Positions 1-6,026 are shown, counted from the stretch's first letter. The stretch: 6,289 bases of DNA from an uncultured Lachnospiraceae bacterium (GCA_949346185.1 CASGVX010000130.1:1-6289), one strand, 5' to 3'. Numbers and translations are program-made. Notes: a model not told the origin generated them from the sequence alone.

Positions 1-1
1 T

Positions 2-55
2 GCTGCTAAGCAGCGGGGCTATCGCATGAAGGGATGAATGGCCGTGAATAGTAAC
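2..55 (+). repeat. Hairpin plus 41-nt intergenic repeat, copy 1
   Basis: A short hairpin (GCTGC-TAA-GCAGC, 2-14) is followed directly by a 41-nt sequence (15-55) that recurs at 2198-2238 with 32 of 41 positions identical and no gaps. Shared blocks include CTATC, CATGA, ATGAATGGC and GAATAG. The second copy is also preceded by a hairpin, of different sequence. Conserved primary sequence with a variable stem suggests a dispersed intergenic repeat or a duplicated regulatory leader. The stem may extend past the window edge. The function is unknown. Confidence 0.6.
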
Positions 56-84
56 GGTAGAATGATAGCGTGCCTTACTATTCA
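45..84 (+). repeat. 10-bp inverted repeat in the ATPase leader
   Basis: TGAATAGTAA at 45-54 is perfectly complementary to TTACTATTCA at 75-84, with a 20-nt loop. The left arm lies in the conserved repeat and the right arm outside it. It is AT-rich and has no following T-run, so it does not resemble an intrinsic terminator. It could be an operator or an RNA stem in the leader. Confidence 0.4.
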
Positions 85-116
85 AAGTAACAACATTAGG
101 CAGAATTTACGATATC

Positions 117-124
117 AGGAGAGG
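117..124 (+). promoter_or_regulatory. Ribosome binding site of the ATPase gene
   Basis: AGGAGAGG at 117-124 lies 8 nt before the ATG at 133. It is only 3 nt from an earlier ATG at 128, which reads ATG-CTA-TGA and stops at once. The spacing therefore supports 133 as the true start. Confidence 0.75.
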
Positions 125-132
125 CATATGCT

Positions 133-837
133 ATGAATGAAACCAACCAATTATCACTGGAGATACAAGGTCTCCAGAAAAGCTTTCGCCGAGGAAAAAA
201 ACAAGTGCTGCAAGGTATCTCCCTCCACGGTCGGGGAGGCCAGTGCATCGGCATCCTAGGCGCTAATGGATGCGGAAAATCCACTCTGCTATCCATCCTC
301 GCCGGCATCCAGCGCCCAGACAGGGGAAAAGTCATCCTAAATGGCATGAATCTTCTGGGAAAGAAGCAGCAGCGAAACCTCTCCTCCCTCGTGGGCTTCG
401 TCCCTCAGGAACCGCCGCTGATGGCAGAACTCTCCGCCTACGACAACCTTAGGCTGTGGTACTGCCAGAGCCCCCTCTCCCTAGAAAGAGAATTAGAGGA
501 AGGATTCCTGGCCACTCTGGGCATCCCTGACTTTCTAAAAGTACCAGTGCGCCACATGTCCGGAGGCATGAAAAAACGATTGAGCATCGGCTGCAGCATC
601 GCCATGTCCCCCCAAGTGCTCCTTCTGGACGAACCGGGAGCCGCCTTGGATTTGCAGTGTAAAGAATATATCGAAAGCTATCTCAGGGAATTTCGCTCCC
701 AAGGCAACCTGATTCTCATCGCCACCCACGAGGAGCGGGAAATTGCCCTGTGCGACCAACTCTTCCTATTAAAAGATGGCATATTGTCACCTCTGTCATA
801 CGCAGGAGATATCCATCAGATAGCAGAGTCTCTCTAA
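133..837 (+). CDS. ABC transporter ATP-binding protein (ABC-2 exporter type)
   Basis: This 234-residue cytoplasmic ATPase should power the two membrane proteins encoded just downstream. All nucleotide-binding elements are visible: Walker A GANGCGKST (43-51), Q-loop glutamine in VPQE (about 92), signature MSGGMKKR (142-149; the usual LSGGQ reads MSGGM), Walker B VLLLDEP (162-168) with its catalytic glutamate, a D-loop reading GAALD, and the switch histidine in ATHE (199). The length is normal for a stand-alone ABC-2 ATPase domain. A strong AGGAGAGG site 8 nt upstream fixes the start. A 54-nt gap separates it from the first permease, which suggests one operon. By family it resembles the CcmA/NatA-like exporter ATPases. 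The substrate (peptide, drug, lipid or ion) cannot be told from this subunit. The function class is firm; the export role is inferred from its neighbours. Confidence 0.93.
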   Translation: MNETNQLSLEIQGLQKSFRRGKKQVLQGISLHGRGGQCIGILGANGCGKSTLLSILAGIQRPDRGKVILNGMNLLGKKQQRNLSSLVGFVPQEPPLMAELSAYDNLRLWYCQSPLSLERELEEGFLATLGIPDFLKVPVRHMSGGMKKRLSIGCSIAMSPQVLLLDEPGAALDLQCKEYIESYLREFRSQGNLILIATHEEREIALCDQLFLLKDGILSPLSYAGDIHQIAESL

Positions 838-872
838 TATCCGACATGCTCAGCAAACATTCACCGTCCACA

Positions 873-880
873 GAGAAGGG
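873..880 (+). promoter_or_regulatory. Ribosome binding site of permease 1
   Basis: GAGAAGGG at 873-880 sits 11 nt before the ATG at 892, a slightly long spacing. An ATG at 887 is closer but reads ATG-ATA-TGA and terminates on the 892 start codon. The 54-nt gap (838-891) holds no other recognisable signal. Confidence 0.55.
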
Positions 881-891
881 ATAGACATGAT

Positions 892-2130
892 ATGAATAGA
901 GTATTGATTTATTTTCAAATGGAGGCAAAGCGGATGCTCCGCTCCTTCCCCGGCATCATTCTGGGAAGTCTGCTGCTAATCCTCCTACTTGCCGGAACCT
1001 TCTGGCTATGCCAGAAGAGCACCCAGAATCCCGCACAGAAAAAAAACATCTCCGTAGGCATTGTAGCCAGAAAAGGGGAGCCGTTCATAGACTGGATGAT
1101 TGATGCGGTCAGCCAGATGAAAAACACCAAATACACCTGCCAATTCAAGCGTCTTACAGAAAAAGAGGCACAGAAGCAAATAGTACAGGGAAAAATCAAC
1201 ATCATTTTCCTGATACCGCACAACTATGTGGCTTCCATCATCCAAGGCGAGAACAAACATATAACCATCCGATTCTCCCAAGGCCAGACCACCATCGTCA
1301 GCTTTCTCCTCCGGGAACTGTGCACTGCCGCCTCCTCCTTTATCCTTAATTCCGAGGCGGGAATCTATACCATGCAAGATTATTACAGGAACCACCGCCT
1401 TCCCCGCGCCTCCAAGGATGAATTGACCCTGAATATCGCCTATATCAAGGAAATTGCCAAACTGGAAAACGGGGTGAGATTAGAAGAGGTGCCCATTCCC
1501 TCCTCCTACTCCCAGACTTCCCGGTTTCTGGCGTCAGGCATTGTGCTGTTCTTTTTCTTGTGGGGCATCGCCTACGGAAACCTCCTCGCATCCCAGAACC
1601 ATGCCTTTCAGCAGAAACTACGACTATTCTCTCTGGGATACCCCCTGCAGGTCATCTTGCGAAACCTAGCCTTCTTCCTTGTAAATGTGTTGGGCTTTGC
1701 CTTTCTGCTAATGCCGGCCTATATCCTGTGCCGCTGGCAGGACATCAACTTTCCAGATGCACCTCTGTCCCAGCCAGAACACTTGTGGCTCTTCGGCGCA
1801 TCCCTGCTCCCCATTCTATGGCTGGCCACCTCTTTCATCCAGTGGATTTACGAGGTCGCCCAGGACAAATTCGGCGGGGCAATCTTCCTCTTCTTCAGCA
1901 CCCTGCTGCTGGCATTACTGTCGGGATACTTCTATCCTCTGGATTATCTACCCCTGTCCATCCAGAGGCTGGCGAAAACATTGCCCTTCTACCACGGCGT
2001 AGAATACGGCCTTTCCTGCCTCTATGGTAATCTCTCCCCCATCCATCTCATCTGGACGCTGGGATACGGAAGTGCGTTTCTGGGCATCACCATGCTCTGG
2101 CGCAATTTCAGGATGCACTGCAGAACATGA
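892..2130 (+). CDS. ABC-2 type transporter permease, subunit 1
   Basis: This 412-residue integral membrane protein is the first of two permease subunits in the cassette. The layout is that of the ABC-2 membrane family (the long form with an outside domain): a basic amphipathic N-terminus, helix 1 at about 20-40, a hydrophilic region at about 41-208 predicted outside the membrane, then hydrophobic segments near 209-231, 255-280, 299-320, 329-347 and 385-404. SGYFYPLDYLP followed by KTLPFYHGVEYG (about 344-373) matches the family's conserved loop before the last helix. The hydrophilic region contains FLIP (106-109), paralleled by YLIP in the second permease. The start at 892 is preferred because GAGAAGGG lies upstream, and the Met at residue 10 has no ribosome site. 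It probably forms a heterodimer with the product of 2281-3435 and is driven by the ATPase of 133-837. The substrate is unknown. Confidence 0.85.
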   Translation: MNRVLIYFQMEAKRMLRSFPGIILGSLLLILLLAGTFWLCQKSTQNPAQKKNISVGIVARKGEPFIDWMIDAVSQMKNTKYTCQFKRLTEKEAQKQIVQGKINIIFLIPHNYVASIIQGENKHITIRFSQGQTTIVSFLLRELCTAASSFILNSEAGIYTMQDYYRNHRLPRASKDELTLNIAYIKEIAKLENGVRLEEVPIPSSYSQTSRFLASGIVLFFFLWGIAYGNLLASQNHAFQQKLRLFSLGYPLQVILRNLAFFLVNVLGFAFLLMPAYILCRWQDINFPDAPLSQPEHLWLFGASLLPILWLATSFIQWIYEVAQDKFGGAIFLFFSTLLLALLSGYFYPLDYLPLSIQRLAKTLPFYHGVEYGLSCLYGNLSPIHLIWTLGYGSAFLGITMLWRNFRMHCRT

Positions 2131-2172
2131 TAAGATAAACGAAGATGCATAAGCTGCAAACTATCCCCACAG

Positions 2173-2196
2173 GAACCTATGCTGCAGCATAGGTTC
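2173..2196 (+). repeat. 24-bp perfect palindrome between the two permease genes
   Basis: GAACCTATGCTG followed by its exact reverse complement gives a 24-bp palindrome with no spacer, centred on CTGCAG, in the 90-nt gap after permease 1. The following bases (TGGGTCTATCCC) hold no T-run, so it is not a standard intrinsic terminator. It directly precedes repeat copy 2 and occupies the place of the 2-14 hairpin in copy 1. It could be a dimeric regulator site or an mRNA stem that stabilises the upstream message or tunes the subunit ratio. Confidence 0.7.
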
Positions 2197-2197
2197 T

Positions 2198-2238
2198 GGG
2201 TCTATCCCATGATAAAATGAATGGCTGCGAATAGCAAC
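2198..2238 (+). repeat. 41-nt intergenic repeat, copy 2
   Basis: This segment aligns without gaps to 15-55, with nine substitutions. Six fall in the first half and three in the second, the last three all being C/T exchanges. In both copies the pattern ATG, two codons, TGA, ATG is preserved. The second ATG (2221) opens a frame that runs on into permease 2, so a gene caller would place that protein's start inside the repeat. Confidence 0.6.
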
Positions 2239-2265
2239 CATGAGATTGAGAATAATGAAAGAATC

Positions 2266-2271
2266 GAGGTG
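2266..2271 (+). promoter_or_regulatory. Ribosome binding site that sets the permease 2 start
   Basis: GAGGTG at 2266-2271 lies 9 nt before the ATG at 2281. The alternative in-frame ATG at 2221 has no purine-rich site upstream (the preceding bases are CCCATGATAAAATGA) and falls in the repeat. This favours 2281. Confidence 0.65.
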
Positions 2272-2280
2272 TCAGCCGAA

Positions 2281-3435
2281 ATGAAACAAACTATGATATG
2301 GCTAGTCCTGTGGTGCAAGCGCTTGGTTAAAAAGCCACTGCTACTTTTCACCATCCTGCTAATGCCCCTCACCACGCTTTTCCTGCAGCAATGCAGCACA
2401 AGGCAGGATGCCATGCTGCGGGTGGCGCTATGCCTGGATCCCTCCGCTCCCCAAGACTCTGCCTCTACCGCCAGCATCGAGTTCATGGAACATATGACAT
2501 CCCTCTCCGACGCCTCCATATCCTTTTATATTTGCCATGATAAAAATGAACTGGTGAGAGACGTGAAGAGCAAAAAGGCAAGTTGCGGCTATCTCATTCC
2601 CACCAACCTAGAGGAGAAGATCCCTGCCTATGTGCAGCAAGGCACGCCCTTTCTCACCGTAATTCGCGGAAAAAAGGATGCCACCACCCAAATCGTGGAC
2701 GAGATTGTGCTGAGCAAGAACTATGGCGCCATTGCCTACCATATTCTGGAAGAATTCCTTAAAAAAAATACCGATACAACCCCAGACAGCAAAAAACTCA
2801 TGGAAACCTTCCAGTCTAATACAAGCAATGAGCTTCTTTTCCAGTTTGAATATCTCAGCGGAGAGGAACATGCCATTCTGCAGAAAAAGAGCATTGGCAT
2901 CCTGATGCTGCCCTTGCGAGGCATCCTTGCGGCAATCTTGCTTCTAGCCTGCATGGCCGGGGAACTCCTATGCTTTCAGGATCAAGCAGAGGGAAAATAT
3001 CATCCAATGAGCCACAAGCAGCAAAGGCTGGCCACCCTGTACTCCCTCCTGATTCCGGGTATCGCTGCCTGCATCGCCGCCCTTGCCAGCATAAAGATAG
3101 CAGGGATTTCCGACAGTATTTTCCGGGAATTGCCTGCTATGGCGTGCTATCTATTTGCCTGTCTGGGGCTGGCGTCCCTCTTGGGAAAGCTGCTCCCCAG
3201 TCAGAGCATTTACCTTGCATCCATGCCCATCATGCTCCTGCTGTCCCTGCTTCTCACCCCGGTATTTATTGACTTAGGCGCCCTTCTCCCTGCCATGAAG
3301 AAAATGGGCGACCTCCTTCCCGCCACCTGGTACCTAAAAAGCATCCAGAACTTCCAGAATCTCCCATATCTCTTGGCCTATGGCGGCATCTGCCTCCTAC
3401 TCTGCTATATTGGGGAACGGCTGCGCAGACGCTAA
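2281..3435 (+). CDS. ABC-2 type transporter permease, subunit 2
   Basis: This 384-residue membrane protein is the second permease of the exporter. It begins MKQTMIWLVLWCKRLVKKP, a typical basic pre-helix segment. Helix 1 is at about 17-35, a hydrophilic region about 36-203 is predicted outside the membrane, and later hydrophobic segments lie near 204-230, 252-273, 286-305, 311-331 and 362-379. LTPVFIDLGALLPAMKKMGDLLPATWYL is the equivalent of the ABC-2 loop before the last helix, at about 325-352. The hydrophilic region has YLIP (104-107), matching FLIP in subunit 1. An in-frame ATG at 2221 would add 20 residues (MAANSNH...) with no ribosome site, encoded partly by the repeat, so I start at 2281. 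The 3' end overlaps the end of the oppositely oriented truA by 39 bp. The substrate is unknown. Confidence 0.82.
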   Translation: MKQTMIWLVLWCKRLVKKPLLLFTILLMPLTTLFLQQCSTRQDAMLRVALCLDPSAPQDSASTASIEFMEHMTSLSDASISFYICHDKNELVRDVKSKKASCGYLIPTNLEEKIPAYVQQGTPFLTVIRGKKDATTQIVDEIVLSKNYGAIAYHILEEFLKKNTDTTPDSKKLMETFQSNTSNELLFQFEYLSGEEHAILQKKSIGILMLPLRGILAAILLLACMAGELLCFQDQAEGKYHPMSHKQQRLATLYSLLIPGIAACIAALASIKIAGISDSIFRELPAMACYLFACLGLASLLGKLLPSQSIYLASMPIMLLLSLLLTPVFIDLGALLPAMKKMGDLLPATWYLKSIQNFQNLPYLLAYGGICLLLCYIGERLRRR

Positions 3436-4182
3436 TGGGAATGCATTATATCGGATTTCCACTAGCCGGAGCCCCTTTGCTGGAGCCGTGGGACCCGCAA
3501 GGCTTCTATCCTTGGCAATGATAATCTCTCCCATCCTCTCCGGCGGAATCTTGCCCTTCCCCACTTCAAGAAGCGTTCCCGCAATAATCCGCACCATATT
3601 ATATAGGAAGCCATTTCCCTCAACCCGGATACGCACAAGTTCTCCCGCTCTCTCCACCTGCAAATCATAAATCTTTCGCACCGTGGTCTGTACCTGCGCC
3701 CCGGCAGAGCAAAATCCTGCAAAATCCCATTCCCCCACAAACGCCTTGCCCGCCCGGCTCATCTTCTCCACGTCCAAGCCGCCATAGTAGAACATGGCAG
3801 TATTGCGATATTCCGGTAGCGGAAATCGACGATTTAATATGGTGTATTCATAGGTCTTCCTGCATTTCTGGTATCTGGGATGAAAATCCCCCGGCACCTC
3901 TCTGGACTCCTGCACCACGATATCTTCTGGCAAACGCTGATTCAAAGCATAGGAAAACTTCTCTCCCGGTATATGGGATTCCGTGTCAAATACTGCCACA
4001 TTGCCCAAGGCATGCACCCCCGCATCCGTGCGGCTGGCGCCAATCACCTGAACCTCTTCCCCAGTGAGCCCGGAGAGCGTTCGATTCAACACGCCCTCTA
4101 CTGTAACCACATTGCCCGGCTGGATTTGCCAGCCATGATAATGAGTACCCTCATAAGCCACCCGAAGCATCACACGTTTCAT
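3397..4182 (-). CDS. truA: tRNA pseudouridine(38-40) synthase TruA
   Basis: TruA converts uridine to pseudouridine at positions 38, 39 and 40 in the anticodon arm of many tRNAs. The 261-residue protein has the family's hallmarks: N-terminal RVAYEGTHYHGWQIQ (7-21), the catalytic aspartate D53 in GASRTDAGVHA, a conserved tyrosine in KTYEYTI (111), the C-terminal motif GNGFLYNMVRIIAGTLLEVG (189-208) and GPTAPAKGL (230-238). A GGGGGA site lies 6 nt before the ATG. Most Firmicute TruA proteins end soon after the equivalent of VEIRY (241-245). Here a further 16 residues (NAFPLASAQPFPNIAE) follow, mostly encoded on the strand opposite the permease 2 gene. It lies downstream of ecfT with a 110-nt spacer and is probably co-transcribed with the ecf genes. 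Housekeeping identity is firm. Confidence 0.97.
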   Translation of the reverse strand: MKRVMLRVAYEGTHYHGWQIQPGNVVTVEGVLNRTLSGLTGEEVQVIGASRTDAGVHALGNVAVFDTESHIPGEKFSYALNQRLPEDIVVQESREVPGDFHPRYQKCRKTYEYTILNRRFPLPEYRNTAMFYYGGLDVEKMSRAGKAFVGEWDFAGFCSAGAQVQTTVRKIYDLQVERAGELVRIRVEGNGFLYNMVRIIAGTLLEVGKGKIPPERMGEIIIAKDRSLAGPTAPAKGLRLVEIRYNAFPLASAQPFPNIAE

Positions 4183-4214
4183 AATAATCCCCCATTCTCA
4201 ATGATGCGCGCAAA

Positions 4215-4244
4215 CAAACCTTCGGTTTGCTGTTCAAAGCAAAC
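4215..4244 (-). promoter_or_regulatory. Overlapping alternative hairpins in the truA leader
   Basis: In the 110-nt ecfT-truA spacer two perfect stems share bases. One pairs 4225-4231 with 4238-4244 (7 bp, 6-nt loop). The other pairs 4215-4220 with 4224-4229 (6 bp, 3-nt loop). Both need 4225-4229, so only one can form at a time. A further pairing of TGCGC (4256-4260) with GCGCA (4208-4212) could enclose both. A small AGCG/CGCT stem lies at 4280-4289, next to the ecfT stop. No T-run follows any of them. They may be a leader switch, a processing site or a palindromic intergenic repeat. Confidence 0.4.
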
Positions 4245-4292
4245 TCCCTTCGCTCTGCGCAAGCACAGCCATGACAAATAGCGTTCGCTTAT

Positions 4293-5099
4293 CTACCATG
4301 GACAAATCAAAACCACCGCCCGCAAAATCACAATATATGCCACAAGACACCCATAGGCCGCAAAATCGCATTTTCCATAATGCAAGGGATACATCTTAGT
4401 TCGGCCTGCTCCTCCGTGATAGCATCTGGCATCCATGGCTAGAGCCAGATCCGTCGCCCGGCGAATGGCCGACACGAACAGCGGAATCAAAAGCGGCAGC
4501 ATATTCCGCAGCCTCTGCAAGAGATTGCCCGACTCAAAATCCGCCCCCCTGGCCGTCTGCGCCTTCATAATGCGGTTGGTCTCCTCGATCAGAATGGGAA
4601 TGAACCGCAGGGCGATAGACATCATCATCGCCATCTCATGTATCGGCACCCGAAATACTTTCAGCGGGCCAAAGATACGTTCCAACCCATCCGTCAGCTG
4701 GTTTGGCGTAGTGGTCAGTGTCATCAGGGAAGAGCCCAGCACTAAAAGGATCAGCCGCAGGGAGATGTAACTCATTTTGCAAAGCCCTTCCCATGTCATT
4801 GCCAATGCGCCCACTCTAAGAAATACTGTTCCATCTGTCCAGAACAAATTCAGGAATGCAGTAAATACCATTAGGACGAAGATAGGCTTCAAGCCCCTAG
4901 CCGCATAAGAAAGGGGGATTTTTGACAACGCCAGTACCAAAGCAAAGAATAGTATTGCCACTGCATATCCGGCAAAGTCCCGAAAGGTGAACAGAGAAAC
5001 CATATATGCCAGCGTACCCCATATCTTCACTCTGGGATCCAGCCTATGTATTACAGAATCCCCGGAATAATATTGTCCAATCGTAATGTCTCGAATCAT
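4293..5099 (-). CDS. ecfT: Energy-coupling factor transporter transmembrane protein EcfT
   Basis: EcfT is the membrane scaffold that couples ATP hydrolysis by the EcfA pair to movement of a vitamin- or metal-binding S component. The protein starts MIRDITIGQYY and continues DSVIHRLDPRVKI, a classic EcfT N-terminus. Hydrophobic segments lie near 26-40, 42-61, 70-87, 112-128 and 246-267. The two coupling-helix motifs are visible: ARG in KAQTARGADF (183-185), and ARC in AMDARCYHGG (224-226) where the textbook motif is ARG. I place the start at the ATG at 5099 (268 residues), because GGAGAG lies 10 nt upstream and the family normally begins with this methionine. A TTG at 5126 would add nine residues not typical of the family. 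It lies 28 nt after ecfA2 in the same operon. No S component is nearby, so it probably serves several encoded elsewhere. Confidence 0.95.
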   Translation of the reverse strand: MIRDITIGQYYSGDSVIHRLDPRVKIWGTLAYMVSLFTFRDFAGYAVAILFFALVLALSKIPLSYAARGLKPIFVLMVFTAFLNLFWTDGTVFLRVGALAMTWEGLCKMSYISLRLILLVLGSSLMTLTTTPNQLTDGLERIFGPLKVFRVPIHEMAMMMSIALRFIPILIEETNRIMKAQTARGADFESGNLLQRLRNMLPLLIPLFVSAIRRATDLALAMDARCYHGGAGRTKMYPLHYGKCDFAAYGCLVAYIVILRAVVLICPW

Positions 5100-5127
5100 A
5101 TCCTCACATCTCTCCCCGCAATCCAAA

Positions 5128-5976
5128 TCATTGTTTCAAGATACACTGTACTGCCTCCTCCGGAGTGATGCATTCCTCCTCCAAAGGAAATCCAGCATCC
5201 CGCAGCCTATGCATGAACCGAGCAGCCTGGGGGATACGCAGCCCAATGTGCTCCAATTCCTTTTCAAAGCGAAATATCTGTCTGGCAGCCCCGTCCAGCA
5301 CGACCTTTCCCTGATGCATCACAATCACCCTCTTGGCGTATTCCGCCACATCCTCCATGCTATGGGAAACAAACACTATGGACATGTTTCGATCTCTATG
5401 CAATTTTAGCAGCAGTTGAAATATTTCTCTCCTGCCAGCGGGGTCGAGACCCGCCATGGGCTCATCCAGAATCAAATACTCCGGCTTCATAGCCAGCACA
5501 CCCGCCAAAGCCACCCGCCTTTTCTGTCCGCCAGACAGAGCAAGAGGGGAGACATCCAGAAGTTCCTCTCCGATTCCCACATCTTTCAATGCCTGAAAGG
5601 CGCTAAGTTCCACCTGTAGAGGCTCCCAGCCCAGATTGCCAGGGCCGAACTGCACATCCTCCACCACCGTGGCGCCAAAAAGTTGATGCTCTGGATACTG
5701 GAACACCAGCCCCACCTTGCTGCACAATTCCTTTCTGGAAAAATCCTTTCCCGCCACATCCCTGCCATCTAGGAGTACTCGTCCCTCCGAAGGCCTCTCC
5801 AGACCATTCATCAGCTGCAGCAGCGTTGACTTTCCAGAGCCAGTCTGACCCACCAAGCCAATCAATTCATTCTTTCCTATTTCTAGGGACAGATTCCGCA
5901 ATACCTGCGTTCTCTCTCCACCATTCACATAGCAAAAACTTACATTTGATAATCGAATTGACATCTTCCTGTCCAT
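5128..5976 (-). CDS. ecfA2: Energy-coupling factor transporter ATPase EcfA2
   Basis: This is the second ATPase of the ECF importer, forming a heterodimer with EcfA1 on the cytoplasmic face of EcfT. The 282-residue protein shows Walker A GQTGSGKST (43-51), the Q-loop FQYPEHQLF (92-100) characteristic of ECF/CbiO ATPases, signature LSGGQKRR (147-154), Walker B YLILDEP (167-173), D-loop AGLD (175-178) and the switch histidine in VSHSMED (205). The C-terminal region from about 230 is the usual EcfA extension. Position between ecfA1 and ecfT supports EcfA2. Two starts are possible: ATG at 5976, used here, and ATG at 5964 (MSIRL), nearer to where the family usually begins. Each has a purine-rich site unusually close to it (AGAAAGG one base before the first, AGGAAG touching the second), so the choice is uncertain by four residues. 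Confidence 0.95.
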   Translation of the reverse strand: MDRKMSIRLSNVSFCYVNGGERTQVLRNLSLEIGKNELIGLVGQTGSGKSTLLQLMNGLERPSEGRVLLDGRDVAGKDFSRKELCSKVGLVFQYPEHQLFGATVVEDVQFGPGNLGWEPLQVELSAFQALKDVGIGEELLDVSPLALSGGQKRRVALAGVLAMKPEYLILDEPMAGLDPAGRREIFQLLLKLHRDRNMSIVFVSHSMEDVAEYAKRVIVMHQGKVVLDGAARQIFRFEKELEHIGLRIPQAARFMHRLRDAGFPLEEECITPEEAVQCILKQ

Positions 5977-6002
5977 GCCTTTCTAAATTACGTTCTATCA
6001 TC

Positions 6003-6026
6003 ATACCATGCGCCAGCATTCGGTAT
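6003..6026 (-). repeat. Bulged hairpin in the ecfA1-ecfA2 spacer
   Basis: In the 89-nt spacer ATACC (6003-6007) pairs with GGTAT (6022-6026) and ATGC (6008-6011) with GCAT (6016-6019). This gives nine base pairs, one 2-nt bulge and a 4-nt loop. No T-run follows in the direction of ecfA2 transcription, so a terminator is unlikely. It may affect processing or relative expression, or be chance. Confidence 0.3.

Larger units (their letters stand above)
38..136 (+). other. Possible 32-codon upstream ORF ending on the ATPase start codon
   Basis: An ATG at 38, inside the repeat, opens a 32-codon frame beginning MAVNSNG. It ends at the TGA at 134-136, which overlaps the ATPase ATG (133-135) in an ATGA arrangement typical of translational coupling. 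The frame has no clear Shine-Dalgarno site, and its first residues resemble the MAANSNH read from the second repeat copy, so it may be only a chance reading of the repeat. I do not claim it as a gene. Confidence 0.15.

Noticed and set aside
35..63. Sigma-A promoter with TAGAAT at 58-63 as the -10 element
   Set aside because: The matching -35 position reads TGAATG, a poor match to TTGACA. Another candidate (TACGAT at 108-113) has no suitably spaced -35 either.
1006..1395. Minus-strand frame of 129 codons opposite permease 1
   Set aside because: Antisense shadow with no recognisable motif.
1560..2030. Plus-strand frame of 156 codons within permease 1
   Set aside because: It is an alternative frame of a gene with a convincing ABC-2 permease reading; its translation is proline- and arginine-rich with no membrane pattern.
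2173..2210. Intrinsic terminator after permease 1
   Set aside because: The palindrome is strong but there is no T-run after it and the operon continues.
4205..4262. CRISPR-like or insertion-sequence end because of short inverted repeats
   Set aside because: There is no regular repeat-spacer array, no transposase and no target duplication; the signal is only local hairpins.
3880..4281. Plus-strand frame of 133 codons opposite truA and its leader
   Set aside because: It lies antisense to a confident truA gene, has no recognisable domain and no ribosome site, so it is a shadow frame.
5100..5126. TTG start for ecfT adding nine residues
   Set aside because: The ATG at 5099 has a ribosome site at good spacing and matches the family's usual N-terminus.
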